Assembly (NCBI GenBank): GCA_038320345.1 | Contig: JBBQED010000011.1 | Span: 48,817 to 112,816, forward strand | Length of the DNA: 64,000 nucleotides | DNA from: JBBQED01 sp038320345 | GTDB taxonomy: Bacteria; Bacteroidota; Bacteroidia; AKYH767-A; OLB10 | Direction: 5' to 3' | Shown here: positions 53,416-62,733 of the stretch, piece by piece | Layout: the number at the start of each line of letters is the position of its first letter | Position numbering within the stretch: the stretch's first letter is position 1 | The notes under the pieces: generated by a model | Told to the model about the DNA's origin: nothing | Databases searched by the model: none | What the model saw: only the letters and a program-made list of their open reading frames with translations | Position numbers and translations under genes: made by a program

Positions 53416-54888
53416 TTACCTTGGATTATTGAAGATATTATTCATATGATTTCCATAAGAATCATTCACTTTGGTTTTGTCAAAATCTCCATTGGTGGTA
53501 GTGCGGCGTTGTAAAATTAATTGCCATTGTGGCTCTTTAGGTTCACCCGCAGCATCACTGTGTAGCAATACCATATCGTTACTAGCTAATTCATTCGCAT
53601 AAAATACGAACTTCCTATTGGATTGATTTTTTACTTTATAATATTGCCAAACCTCATAAGGGTAAGTTGCTGGCTCATTATAATTTTTGGAAAGCTGATT
53701 GGGAGGTCCATATTGTAAATAAACCCGACCTCTTTCTGTCATGTATCCTTTTTTGTTGAAGTTAGAATATTCCTCATTTACTTTATCCACTTCTGCTTTA
53801 TAGGTCATCCATGCAGCTAAAGGATTCTCGGCATTTCGGCGATTCCAGAAATCATAGAAGAATTGTTGCATGAGTTTAACATCCGACTGCTCCAGTTGAT
53901 TCATTGCCCAAATATTATCCGTTGGACTACTGATTGGCCACAAACAACGGATGTATTCTGCAAGTGTGTCTTTGCTAGTATAAGTAGCAGCAAAAGTATT
54001 ACTTACATCAAGCGTTCTAATGTCTACATTACCAGCTTCAGTAACTACTGCTGCTTTACTTCGTTGGAAAAAAATTTCTCTCATGGCAAGTAATTCATTG
54101 GTTTTATTTCTCACTTCTATCACGAGGTTATAATTCCCTGAAGGAAGTTCAGTAATATTCATATCGGCTAACACAATGCTAATTGGTTTTACGGGTTGGC
54201 GCATCTGCTGGCTGAAATCATTCATAATGCGTTTCTGCTCGTACGTTTCGATATGATAACTTAATAGATAACCTTCATTACTCAAAACAGCACTAGTGTT
54301 ATAAATCTCCGAATAGAATTTCAGATTATTATCTTCCTGTGCAAAGAAATTATCCACTAATGGAACGAGTTCATAACCGTTCTTAACAATTTTCTTTTCT
54401 TCGTTCGATGGTTTGAATGAACTTAGTATTTCAATATCCGAGATCGCAATTACATTCGGAAAGTAGGAGAGCGTAACCTCTTGTGTAATTGAATAAGGTT
54501 TACCATTTGCATTATTTTTATCACGGATCACCATTTCCATGCTATAAGTTCCATTGGGTAATGAAATTCTTTGCTGATCCACAAAATTGAAAATATTGCT
54601 GAGGGTATCTGCTAATTCGGGACTTAATAAATTGTATTTATCAAAATATTTTACAGCACTCCCTTGGCTAAATATTAAACTCACTTCAATAGATGCTTGA
54701 AATTTATTGTTTGGGTTGAGTGCATATTGAACCGAGTGCCCACCAACATACAGATAAGTCTCAGCATAAGGACCGGAGCCCGGTGCAAAAAAAGTAGAAT
54801 AAGCGAAACGTGCCTGCAAACTTTTGGCATGGGCATCAACTGATCCAAAGATCAGGGATACCAGACAAAACAAGATGAGCTTTTTCAT
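53416..54888 (-). CDS. GWxTD domain-containing secreted protein
   Basis: A 490-residue exported protein (signal peptide MKKLILFCLVSLIFGSVDAHA). The first about 280 residues read as beta-rich modules; the C-terminal part (about 330-480) matches the GWxTD domain: FFYDFWNRRNAENPLAAW, then GYMTERGRVYLQYGPPNQL, YPYEVWQYYKV and KFVFYANEL. The name-giving G-W-x-T-D reads G-Y-M-T-E here, two conservative changes. The family is widespread in Bacteroidota; function is unknown. Confidence 0.85.
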   Translation of the reverse strand: MKKLILFCLVSLIFGSVDAHAKSLQARFAYSTFFAPGSGPYAETYLYVGGHSVQYALNPNNKFQASIEVSLIFSQGSAVKYFDKYNLLSPELADTLSNIFNFVDQQRISLPNGTYSMEMVIRDKNNANGKPYSITQEVTLSYFPNVIAISDIEILSSFKPSNEEKKIVKNGYELVPLVDNFFAQEDNNLKFYSEIYNTSAVLSNEGYLLSYHIETYEQKRIMNDFSQQMRQPVKPISIVLADMNITELPSGNYNLVIEVRNKTNELLAMREIFFQRSKAAVVTEAGNVDIRTLDVSNTFAATYTSKDTLAEYIRCLWPISSPTDNIWAMNQLEQSDVKLMQQFFYDFWNRRNAENPLAAWMTYKAEVDKVNEEYSNFNKKGYMTERGRVYLQYGPPNQLSKNYNEPATYPYEVWQYYKVKNQSNRKFVFYANELASNDMVLLHSDAAGEPKEPQWQLILQRRTTTNGDFDKTKVNDSYGNHMNNIFNNPR

Positions 54889-55342
54889 GATTTGAGGTTT
54901 AGGAATGGCTAAGTTAAGTAAAAGTACTGGTGGTTTTGTGGCAGGATCGTCATATTACCCGAAATGGCTAGACGATCTTTTGGTCTGAAAATCCTTATTT
55001 TGACCCTTACAAAATGTGTAGTTCCAGCTATACATTTGTAGTACAATGAATGACATTTTTATATGCTTTTTGGTTTGAAGAAACGGACGTCCCTTTTTAG
55101 GGGTTTCTGTTAGATGGTTGATTTTTAGTTGATCAGAAAGTTGGTGTGTGAAGATTCCACTATTTTAAAAAGAATCATATTTAATTCTGTAACCTTCCAA
55201 TATTCATAACGTTGCATTGGTTTAGTAACAATTAAACAAGTTAAAACCTGGGATTGTACTACATCTGGAAATGATAAAAAGAACGCAATGAGTTGTTGTA
55301 ATCTAGACCCTAATCACAAAATTTAACCACCAACGCTACATC
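54889..55342. other. 454-bp divergent spacer, no gene seen
   Basis: AT-rich region between the GWxTD gene (-) and the thioredoxin-like gene (+). No supported ORF. A TACTTTTA near-box lies on the minus side about 35 nt before the GWxTD start. A short CCCTTTTTAGGGG hairpin is at about 55090-55103. No clear consensus promoter was found for the plus-strand gene. Confidence 0.5.
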
Positions 55343-55942
55343 ATGAAAAAGTTGATTGCAACTTTATGGTTTATGTTTCTTTTTACTTCAATCACATTAA
55401 TTTTCTGGCATTCTGAATGGAAGTATAATCTTCCAACACCAATTCCGATAAATTATCATCCTGTAAATAAAGGAGAGATCGTAAGTTTAAAGTTAATCAA
55501 TACCGCTGATGATACGCTTCCGCTCTTTGTTCATTTTTTTAATCCCGATTGTCCTTGTTCCAAATTCAATATGCCACATTTTCAAGCATTAGTTCGAAAA
55601 TATCATGCTCAAATAAATTTCGTGATGGTGGTGATCAGCGCTAATAAAAAGTTTACTGAAAGTGAAATACAAGATAAATACAATTTGCATATTCCTGTTT
55701 ATTTCAATACCGCAATTGCCAATCAATGCGGTGTTTATTCTACTCCACAAGCGGTTCTTTTAGGAGCAGATAAAAAACTTTATTACCGAGGGAATTATAA
55801 TAAGAGTCGATATTGTACAAGTGCTATTTCAAATTATGCACAAATGGCGATAGACTCATTATTGAACAATAACTCCTATCCAAATTTTAACCAGTATGCA
55901 CTTAATGCATATGGATGTCAACTACCGGGTTGTAAAAAATAA
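55343..55942 (+). CDS. Membrane-anchored thioredoxin-like protein
   Basis: A 199-residue protein with an N-terminal membrane anchor (LIATLWFMFLFTSITLIFW) and an exported thioredoxin-like fold: FFNPDCPCSKFNMPHF carries the active-site-like C-P-C, and CGVYSTPQAVLLG the cis-proline loop. The C-P-C-S arrangement is not a standard C-x-x-C, so reductase activity is uncertain; metal binding is possible. The C terminus has two more cysteines (GCQLPGCKK). The kinase gene begins one nt after its stop, so a sensing link between them is possible. Confidence 0.75.
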   Translation: MKKLIATLWFMFLFTSITLIFWHSEWKYNLPTPIPINYHPVNKGEIVSLKLINTADDTLPLFVHFFNPDCPCSKFNMPHFQALVRKYHAQINFVMVVISANKKFTESEIQDKYNLHIPVYFNTAIANQCGVYSTPQAVLLGADKKLYYRGNYNKSRYCTSAISNYAQMAIDSLLNNNSYPNFNQYALNAYGCQLPGCKK

Positions 55943-55943
55943 T

Positions 55944-57257
55944 ATGAAAGCTGATTTACTTGACGAAAAAAACGAAAATATGCCGATAGCAGCTTTCTTA
56001 AAAATGATCAAGGAACGTTCAGATCGTCTCATGAATTATTTTCTGTTAAGTTTTTTTATAATTGGGATTGCACTCGGCTATTTCTATGATACTTATTTAA
56101 TTGCATTAGGAGTAGGAGGGGCGTGTTTACTCGCTTACTATTCAGCTAAGATTTTATTTCCTGAGAGTACTCTATATCAATTTATAGCTTCTGCCAATCT
56201 CGGTATATTTACAGCACAGCTTATTTACCAGATGCATGGATTATTTGAAATGCATTTTATTGCATTTATTGGAAGTGCCATTTTGATTACTTATCAGAAT
56301 TGGAAATTACAATTACCTTTAGCAGTGGTGATTATTATTCATCATTCCATTTTTGGGTATTTACAATTTTCTGGAGTACCTCATGTGTATTTTAGCCAGC
56401 AAGAATTCATGGATGTTCAGACTTTTATCATCCACGTATTTTTAGCGCTTACCATTTTCTTCATTTGTGGATTATGGGCTTATCAATTTAAAAAACATAG
56501 TGAACAACATATTGAAATGAGTTTTGAAATCGGTCGTTTGCAGATTGCCGAACAGCAAAAAGAGCAACTTTTAAAAGTAAATTCTGAACTCGATAAATTT
56601 GTTTATAGTGTTAGTCATGATCTTCGCGCCCCTTTGCGCTCGCTAATGGGAATCGTTGAAATTACAGCCGATCAAACGGAGGAATTGCCGGTTATAAATC
56701 ATCTCCAAATGATGAAAGAAAGTATTGCTCGAATGGATGGATTTATTTTGGATATTCTGGATTATTCAAGGAATGCCAGATCAGAATTTAAAAAGGAAGA
56801 AATTGATTTTCCGGAATTATTAACAGAAGTAATCCATCATGTAAAGTATGCTGGATCCACAAATGACCCTAGTGAGATTAAAATTTTTGTAGAAGGAAAA
56901 AATACCTTTATTTCTGATAGAAGTAGAATTACTATTATCATGAATAATCTAATTTCTAATGCTATTCGCTACCAGAACACGGCACTTAATAATCAGTTTG
57001 TAAAAATTAATGTTGTTCTATCAAAAAAGGATGCAACAATTTGTGTCAGCGATAATGGTATTGGAATTCCAAAGGAACTACAAAATAAAATCTTTGATAT
57101 GTTTTATAGGGTTAATGGCAATTCGGTAGGGTCAGGACTTGGATTATATATCGTAAAAGAAGCTGTTGAAAAATTGAAAGGGACAATTAAAGTGAATTCA
57201 AAACCTGGGGAAGGAAGTGAATTCTTAGTTAATATACCAAATGTTGAAATAATTTAA
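55944..57257 (+). CDS. Membrane sensor histidine kinase
   Basis: A 437-residue kinase from the ATG at 55944, which follows the previous stop by one nt; an upstream frame start at 55896 overlaps that gene and is less likely. About six membrane helices (30-190), a short coiled linker, then a HisKA domain with H225 (YSVSHDLRAPLRSL) and an ATPase domain (MNNLISNAIRYQN, DNGIGIP, GSGLGLYIVKEA). There is no PAS or other soluble sensor, so the membrane part probably senses the signal. Its likely partner is the regulator encoded 10 nt downstream. Confidence 0.93.
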   Translation: MKADLLDEKNENMPIAAFLKMIKERSDRLMNYFLLSFFIIGIALGYFYDTYLIALGVGGACLLAYYSAKILFPESTLYQFIASANLGIFTAQLIYQMHGLFEMHFIAFIGSAILITYQNWKLQLPLAVVIIIHHSIFGYLQFSGVPHVYFSQQEFMDVQTFIIHVFLALTIFFICGLWAYQFKKHSEQHIEMSFEIGRLQIAEQQKEQLLKVNSELDKFVYSVSHDLRAPLRSLMGIVEITADQTEELPVINHLQMMKESIARMDGFILDILDYSRNARSEFKKEEIDFPELLTEVIHHVKYAGSTNDPSEIKIFVEGKNTFISDRSRITIIMNNLISNAIRYQNTALNNQFVKINVVLSKKDATICVSDNGIGIPKELQNKIFDMFYRVNGNSVGSGLGLYIVKEAVEKLKGTIKVNSKPGEGSEFLVNIPNVEII

Positions 57258-57267
57258 AAAGAGAGCT

Positions 57268-57702
57268 ATGGAAGTGAAGGAGTATTTTTATGAGAGGGTT
57301 ATGGTGGTAGATGATACTCAGATTGACCGCTATATTGCTAAACATATCATGAATAAAATTTACTATGCGAAAGAAATTAGTGAATTTGATTTAGCGTTGA
57401 GCGCATTAGATTATTTAAAGTTAAATGCGGAGAACATAGAAGTACTCCCACAACTTATTTTTCTTGATATTCGGATGCCTTTGATGGATGGCTTTCAATT
57501 TATGCAGGAGTTTAATTTGCTACCGGATACTGTACTTGTAAATTGTAAAGTAGTAATGTTATCTACGTCTCTCGATTCAGGAGATCATGCGCGAGCTCAA
57601 TCTGAACCACTAATTCAAATGTTTCTTAATAAACCTTTAAATAAACAAAGTTTAATTGAAGTGTATCAACTTTTATGTCAGAAAGAACTTAAAAAAGTAT
57701 AA
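57268..57702 (+). CDS. Single-domain response regulator
   Basis: A 144-residue receiver domain without output domain: acidic pair D15/D16 (MVVDDTQIDR), phospho-acceptor D67 (LIFLDIRMPLMDG), S/T in MLSTSLDS, and K near 126 (FLNKPLN). It lacks a DNA-binding part, so it acts through protein contacts or passes phosphate on, like the Rcp1-type regulators paired with bacterial sensor kinases. Cotranscribed with the kinase. Confidence 0.92.
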   Translation: MEVKEYFYERVMVVDDTQIDRYIAKHIMNKIYYAKEISEFDLALSALDYLKLNAENIEVLPQLIFLDIRMPLMDGFQFMQEFNLLPDTVLVNCKVVMLSTSLDSGDHARAQSEPLIQMFLNKPLNKQSLIEVYQLLCQKELKKV

Positions 57703-58168
57703 AACTAATAATGCCCCTTTAGGTGGTTTTTGTTTTTAATTTGCGAAGAGTAAGGGAAATAGTAAAACCCTCTATGCATTTGCTTGTTAGATTTATATAT
57801 AAAGATCGTTGATTTAAGATATAGTAATAACCATAAACGAAAATGAATAGGAGTAGATGATGTTCATTTAGATGTCTTGTTATAACATGGATCCCAAAAT
57901 TTTTCAAATTCTCATTATTTTTCTAAAGTTGAATATTGCTAGTGTCTTGTGGACATCGAAATCCTTTATTGTGTCATTACGCTAATAGTACTTTTTTCAA
58001 TAAAATACTTTTTATAGTTTGATCCAATGCTGTTTTTGGATTGAAATCCAAAAAGATAAGTGAAAATTAGTTGGGTGTCGGAACTTTGCATAAAGCCAAA
58101 TTACTAAAAAAACTTTAATGGGATGGAATGTATGGATTTAATGGGGTGGAAAAATTAACAACTAACTT
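57703..58168. other. 466-bp AT-rich spacer, no gene seen
   Basis: No supported ORF. It contains a 10-bp-arm inverted repeat (TTTTTGGATT / AATCCAAAAA, 58033-58054) with T run on the 5' side, so not a terminator. Composition marks the start of the AT-rich right-hand region. Confidence 0.5.
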
Positions 58169-58816
58169 CTATTTTACATAATAGTTTTTGTATATATATA
58201 AAATTCGTATTTCGTTAAGGATAGTATCGTTTCTTTCTTTATATTCATTTAACATTGCTGAAAATTTATTGTTTCCTCTTTTAGTAGGCAAATACCAGTA
58301 ATGGATTCGATAATCATTACTTTTTATACTTCTTATATTATTTGTATCTTTTGGAATTTCCGCCAATAGTTCAATTTTCGAACTGGAAAAAGCAGGCGCT
58401 TCTAAAAAGATATTTATTACTAATGTGTCCCCCAATAATATTGTATCCGGACATTGAATTTGATAAAAATTACTTTGCTCGAAAATAGTGTCGTCATCAT
58501 TTAATATTTTAAATACTTGATTTAAATAACTTAATGTATCTGCAAAAACTATATATTCTCGAATTATTTTATTATGAGAGTTTTCCAAATAAAAAATATG
58601 ATTCCCATTGGCTAAGTTTTTCAAAAATGCTCCTTCGCTTGTCAATTTTCCTTGTTTATTATAAAATTTACAATATTTAGAATATTGTTTCGAGTTGATA
58701 GTTGAACAACTACATCTATCTTGATCGAGGAGTAATTTTTCTTTTTCAGATTTGAGTTGGCAAGATACAAATAGCAAAAAGATCGCGATATACAATATGT
58801 TTATCTCTTTATTCAT
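58169..58816 (-). CDS. Putative lipoprotein, unknown function
   Basis: A 215-residue protein from the ATG at 58816 (MNKEINILYIAIFLLFVSC, a lipoprotein signal with lipobox FVSC); the frame goes on to 58855 but the extra residues precede the signal. It has a cysteine cluster (DRCSCSTI), then a beta-rich domain (DTILLGDTLVINIFLEAPA ... YWYLPTKRGNNKF) whose pattern resembles the Ig-like parts of GldM-type proteins; this is a weak resemblance. Very AT-rich. Its start overlaps the end of a broken upstream frame (ATGAATAA), suggesting former coupling. Confidence 0.65.
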   Translation of the reverse strand: MNKEINILYIAIFLLFVSCQLKSEKEKLLLDQDRCSCSTINSKQYSKYCKFYNKQGKLTSEGAFLKNLANGNHIFYLENSHNKIIREYIVFADTLSYLNQVFKILNDDDTIFEQSNFYQIQCPDTILLGDTLVINIFLEAPAFSSSKIELLAEIPKDTNNIRSIKSNDYRIHYWYLPTKRGNNKFSAMLNEYKERNDTILNEIRILYIYKNYYVK

Positions 58817-58993
58817 TCCTTGGTTGAATATTTTTATCTTTAAACATATTTTCAATTTGATCCTTCTCGACTACTGTATCATCAGGTATCCAATTAACAT
58901 TTTTAGCTTGGTTTTGATAATAGGTTTCTTTTCTTGATATATTGACATTTGAATCTTTTTTTCCGAATAGGGAGGTTCTTCAGCATATTTATC
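58809..58993 (-). pseudogene. 3' fragment of an unknown gene, frameshifted
   Basis: A coding-like tail upstream of the lipoprotein gene: one frame gives RIDKYAEEPPYSEKK, then after a run of seven A the next frame continues as DSNVNISRKETYYQ ... VVEKDQIENMFKDKN to a stop overlapping the next ATG. The two parts read as one protein if the A run had one base more or less. No start or upstream part is present; it abuts the M43-like remnant. Confidence 0.5.
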
Positions 58994-59004
58994 TATTCGA
59001 AGTT

Positions 59005-59520
59005 AATAATTTATATTTCATCTGTACTAATAATTAATTCATCATTTGTTTGAAGTCCACAATAATCAAGATATTTTCTTGCTGAAGTTAAACATAGGGA
59101 GCTGTGCATCACACCCATTTGGTGTGGACTTGAATAATAACCATTACCAGCTCCCGTTAAGTCATTCGATACTCCTTTGCAGGTGGGGTTGATCTGTGAG
59201 AATTTGGGGAAGCCTTAATGTTTGTCTGGTAATTGTTGGGTTAATGAATAATCACCAGCCGTTTCGACATCTTGGTGTTTTCTGATTGAATAGTGACAGA
59301 ATAAACTCCACTTTTTAACCCAGTTAAACTTAAATCCTGTAAACTGCTCCAAGGTGGTAATGTCATTTCGAAGACTTTCTTACCCATCATATCGTGGACT
59401 ATTAAAGTGCCGGATTTATTTTGCGGTAACATATAACTTACACAGAAATTGCCATTGTAACTAGGGTTTGGTTTTAGGGTTACATTTTTTACTCCATCTA
59501 ATTCATAAATTCCAACATGT
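59005..59520. repeat. Near-identical direct repeat, first copy (second at 60944-61459)
   Basis: The region covering remnant 1 and the 3' end of paralog 1 matches 60944-61459 at a constant offset of 1939 bp, with no insertions or deletions seen and few differences by eye. Identity falls beyond about 59520, inside the gene, which marks the edge of the tract. Confidence 0.8.
59011..59214 (-). pseudogene. Remnant 1 of a metalloprotease-like T9SS gene
   Basis: A 67-codon open stretch with no start: GFPKFSQINPTC, GVSNDLTGAGNGYYSS, PHQMGVMHSSLCLTSARKYL. This resembles the part of secreted M43-like metallopeptidases after the zinc site (N-x-L-x-G ... Q-x-G-x-x-H), but the zinc motif itself is missing, so the family name is tentative. 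After the TAA the frame continues for a few codons (IINFE) as the start of a sorting domain. Confidence 0.5.
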
Positions 59521-60788
59521 GCTAAGGTATCACAGGCACTACCGATAACGGGACCTAAATAGTAATTGGGATGATAAATAGTCGCCCTAAATGTCCATGC
59601 AGGAAGATGTAGGGAATGTTGTTGCACATCACATTGAATACCACTACTATCCGGTTGGTTTATACAATCAATATCTACCACATAACCGCCTGATGTAACA
59701 TATATTTTCCCATTTGCAGCTAGATACATAAGCCAAAAACTAGTGTGAAAAGGTGGTATGGGAGAAAAGAAACCATCATTAATTGCTACAATTTTCTTGG
59801 ATGCTGGAATATCTGTGGTATCCAGATTTATTTGATAGATATTTTGAAAATTTGAAGTGTAAAGATATTTCGAGTTTGGTGAAAAGGCTGTGCTAAATCC
59901 TACACTACTATCTAGGACAAAACTTGATAAAGTAGAAAATGATCCCGAACACCTGTCAAAATTATAAATACGTATGTCATGATAATAAATTCCAGAAAAT
60001 ATTCCATACGTAGATGTAAGTGCGAATTTACTGCCATCCGAGGAAAATGTGGGCTGTGATGCATTTACATATGTAGCAGGTAGATTAAGCGATTTAATAT
60101 TATTGAAACTTATCCCAGATGGTTGTAATAGAAACGTAATCAAAGAATCACTATTAGTACGACTAGCAACAATCCACCAATCTCTACCATTAGCGTGTTT
60201 ACAGGCTGCTAGTCCCCAATCCAAAGTATCCTGAAGAATGATATTGTTTTTTTGTATAACTGTACCTAATCCTACACTCATATCTATAATAGTTGAATAA
60301 AGCTTAGTTGATAACAGTAAGGCATCATAGTCGCCTGTTTGATGAATTAAAACATATTTCGAAGTATCACCTGGCATTGGAAGTATAATATTACCATTAG
60401 AAATAGGCAATCCCTCAAAATAATCACTAGTAAATAAACCTGGGTTTAATCCGGATCCATTTGACATCGTGTCACCGCTTGCGTCCATAATCCAGGTTCC
60501 ATTACTTGCAAATAGAAGATCTCCATTCTCATTTGATATGTTTGCCTGCGTTGCATAACACTGCATTTTGAAACTATCCGGAATAACGCTCGAGTTGTTG
60601 ATTGAAAATAAAACTCTTGCCCTTGTAGAAGAGCTATAAGCATCAATATTTTGCTCATGACCAATTAGCCATTGATGGTTTTTACCTTGACCACAGCACT
60701 GCATGGAATTGGAGATAAGTGCGGAGAATAAAATAATATATAACAAATATTTTTGAATTGCTATCCTAATTTTTTGGGAATAAATCAT
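59241..60788 (-). CDS. Secreted propeller-like protein with T9SS type A domain, paralog 1
   Basis: A 515-residue protein with a signal peptide (region to about residue 34), starting GKNHQWLIGHEQNIDAYS after it. The body (about 35-420) reads as a seven-strand propeller-like domain (SQPTFSSDGSKFALTST, STAFSPNSKYLYTSN, MYLAANGKIYVTSGG). The end is a T9SS type A sorting domain (LKPNPSYNGNFCVSYML ... SGVYSVTIQSE ... KRLVIIH). It is paralogous to the gene at 61180-62733. Its ATG overlaps the stop of an upstream remnant (ATGA). Confidence 0.88.
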   Translation of the reverse strand: MIYSQKIRIAIQKYLLYIILFSALISNSMQCCGQGKNHQWLIGHEQNIDAYSSSTRARVLFSINNSSVIPDSFKMQCYATQANISNENGDLLFASNGTWIMDASGDTMSNGSGLNPGLFTSDYFEGLPISNGNIILPMPGDTSKYVLIHQTGDYDALLLSTKLYSTIIDMSVGLGTVIQKNNIILQDTLDWGLAACKHANGRDWWIVASRTNSDSLITFLLQPSGISFNNIKSLNLPATYVNASQPTFSSDGSKFALTSTYGIFSGIYYHDIRIYNFDRCSGSFSTLSSFVLDSSVGFSTAFSPNSKYLYTSNFQNIYQINLDTTDIPASKKIVAINDGFFSPIPPFHTSFWLMYLAANGKIYVTSGGYVVDIDCINQPDSSGIQCDVQQHSLHLPAWTFRATIYHPNYYLGPVIGSACDTLAHVGIYELDGVKNVTLKPNPSYNGNFCVSYMLPQNKSGTLIVHDMMGKKVFEMTLPPWSSLQDLSLTGLKSGVYSVTIQSENTKMSKRLVIIH

Positions 60789-61153
60789 CTTATTATAGTA
60801 AGTATTGATTTGAAAGTTGGAATATTTTGTCTATCAATTTTTATTATATAATTTCCAGGTGCTAAATTCTGGACATTTATTGTAGTATTGTTTAAATTGT
60901 TTGAGAGTTCATAAAATTGTTCTCTCCCTATTAAGTCGAAGTTAATAATTTATATTTCATCTGTACTAATAATTAATTCATAATTTTCTTGAAGTCCACA
61001 ATAATCAAGATATTTTCTTGCTGAAGTTAAACATAGGGATCTGTGCATCACACCCATTTGGTGTGGACTTGAATAATAACCATTACCAGCTCCCGTTAAG
61101 TCATTCGATACTCCTTTGCAGGTGGGGTTGATTTGGGAGTATTTGGGGAGGCC
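60785..61153 (-). pseudogene. Remnant 2: metalloprotease-like fragment plus T9SS sorting-domain tail
   Basis: Same 67-codon fragment as remnant 1 (GLPKYSQINPTC ... GVMHRSLCLTSARKYL), an in-frame TAA, then the end of a type A sorting domain in the same frame: IINFDLIGREQFYEL ... LAPGNYIIKID ... SILTIIR, with a stop overlapping the next gene's ATG. The tail begins in mid-domain, so the joint is a deletion. Confidence 0.6.
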
Positions 61154-61179
61154 TTAATGTTTGTCTGGTAATTGTTGGG

Positions 61180-62733
61180 TTAATGAATAATCACCAACCT
61201 TTTAGACATCCGTGTATTTTCTGATTCAATTGTTACAGAATAAACACCGCTTTTTAATCCAGACAGACTCAAATCCTGCAAACTGCTCCAAGGCGGAAGC
61301 GACATTTCAAAAACTTGCTTACCCATCATATCATTCACTAATAAAATGCCGGATTTATTTTGCGGTAACATATAACTTACACAGAAATTGCCATTGTAAC
61401 TAGGGTTTGGTTTTAGGGTTACATTTTTTACTCCATCTAATTCATAAATTCCAACATGAGCTAAGGTATCACAAGCACTGCCAATTTCCGGGCCCAAATA
61501 ATAGTTTGGATGGTAGACATTTCCTCTGTTTGTCCATGTAGGAAAATGAATTGAATGTTGTTGCACATCACATTGTATTCCACTACTATCAGGTTGGTTT
61601 ATACAATGTATATCAACTACGCTACTACCAGGAGTTACATAAATTTTACCATTTGCTGCTAAATACATTAACCAAAAATCAGTTTGAAATGGAGGTATAG
61701 GAGAATAAAAGCCATCATTGCTTGCAACTGTTCTCTTCGAGGCCATAATGTCTATTGTATCAAGTTTAATTTGGTAAATATTTTGGAAACTAGATGTATA
61801 AAGATATTTTGAATTAGGTGAAAATGCAATACTAAATCCAGGGCTCATATCTAAGGTAAAGTTAGATAGACTTGAAAATATTCCAGTACATCTATCAAAT
61901 TCATAAATTCTAACATCGTGATACCAATTACCAGGAGTAATTCCATAAGTTGATGTTACTGCAAATTTACTCCCATCCATTGAAAATGTTGGCTGTGAAA
62001 CATTTACATAAGTAGGTGGTAAACCAAATGATTGGGCTGATGAATAATGTATTCCTGTAGGGTCTAAAAGAAAGGAAATTAAAGAGTCACAATTTGTTCT
62101 GCAAGCTACTATCCACCAATCTCTTCCATTTGCATGTTTGCATGCTGCTAGACCCCAATCTAAAGTGTCTTGAAAAATTATCACATTCTTTTGAATAACT
62201 ACACCGAGTCCGCCATTTAAACTCATATCTACAATAGACATATAGATTTCAGTGGAACTAAGTTGGGCATTATAATTTGCTGTTTGATGGATTAAAACAA
62301 ATTTTAAGCTATCGTTCGGCATTGGAAGTATAATATTTCCATGGGGTATCGGCAAACCTTCAATGAAGTCATTTGTATATGAATTAGGATTTAAACCAGA
62401 GCCATTTTGCATTGTGTCATAACTTGCATCCATAATCCAAGTTCCGTTACTCGCAAATAAGAAATTTCCGTTTTCATCGCATATATTTGCTTGTGTTGGA
62501 TCAAAGGCCATCTTAAAGCTATCTGGAACAATGATTGCATTGTTTTGTGTAAATTCAAATCTAGCTCTTAAAGAAGTACTATAAGGGAGAGCACCACTCT
62601 GATACCCTATCAACCATTGATGGTTTTTGCCTTGTGCAAAACTCAATACTGATTTAAGTAACAAGACAATGAATAGTATAATAGAAAGCAAATAAATTTG
62701 CTTTCTATTATTTGCATTTTTTGAAGCTTTCAT
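61180..62733 (-). CDS. Secreted propeller-like protein with T9SS type A domain, paralog 2
   Basis: A 517-residue paralog of the 59241-60788 protein with the same layout: signal peptide (to about residue 34), propeller-like body (SQPTFSMDGSKFAVTST, SIAFSPNSKYLYTSS, MYLAANGKIYVTPGS) and type A sorting domain (LKPNPSYNGNFCVSYML, KRLVIIH). The sorting-domain part is almost identical at DNA level to paralog 1, while the N-terminal and middle parts differ at many synonymous and other sites. Its ATG overlaps the TGA of a sorting-domain remnant. Confidence 0.88.
   Translation of the reverse strand: MKASKNANNRKQIYLLSIILFIVLLLKSVLSFAQGKNHQWLIGYQSGALPYSTSLRARFEFTQNNAIIVPDSFKMAFDPTQANICDENGNFLFASNGTWIMDASYDTMQNGSGLNPNSYTNDFIEGLPIPHGNIILPMPNDSLKFVLIHQTANYNAQLSSTEIYMSIVDMSLNGGLGVVIQKNVIIFQDTLDWGLAACKHANGRDWWIVACRTNCDSLISFLLDPTGIHYSSAQSFGLPPTYVNVSQPTFSMDGSKFAVTSTYGITPGNWYHDVRIYEFDRCTGIFSSLSNFTLDMSPGFSIAFSPNSKYLYTSSFQNIYQIKLDTIDIMASKRTVASNDGFYSPIPPFQTDFWLMYLAANGKIYVTPGSSVVDIHCINQPDSSGIQCDVQQHSIHFPTWTNRGNVYHPNYYLGPEIGSACDTLAHVGIYELDGVKNVTLKPNPSYNGNFCVSYMLPQNKSGILLVNDMMGKQVFEMSLPPWSSLQDLSLSGLKSGVYSVTIESENTRMSKRLVIIH

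Noticed and set aside
57719..57907. 62-aa minus-strand ORF after the response regulator
   Set aside because: Very AT-rich, low-complexity product, no promoter box or neighbour support; starts in non-coding sequence.
58033..58054. Inverted repeat as a terminator
   Set aside because: The T run is on the 5' arm and A run on the 3' arm, so neither strand has a T tract after a GC stem.
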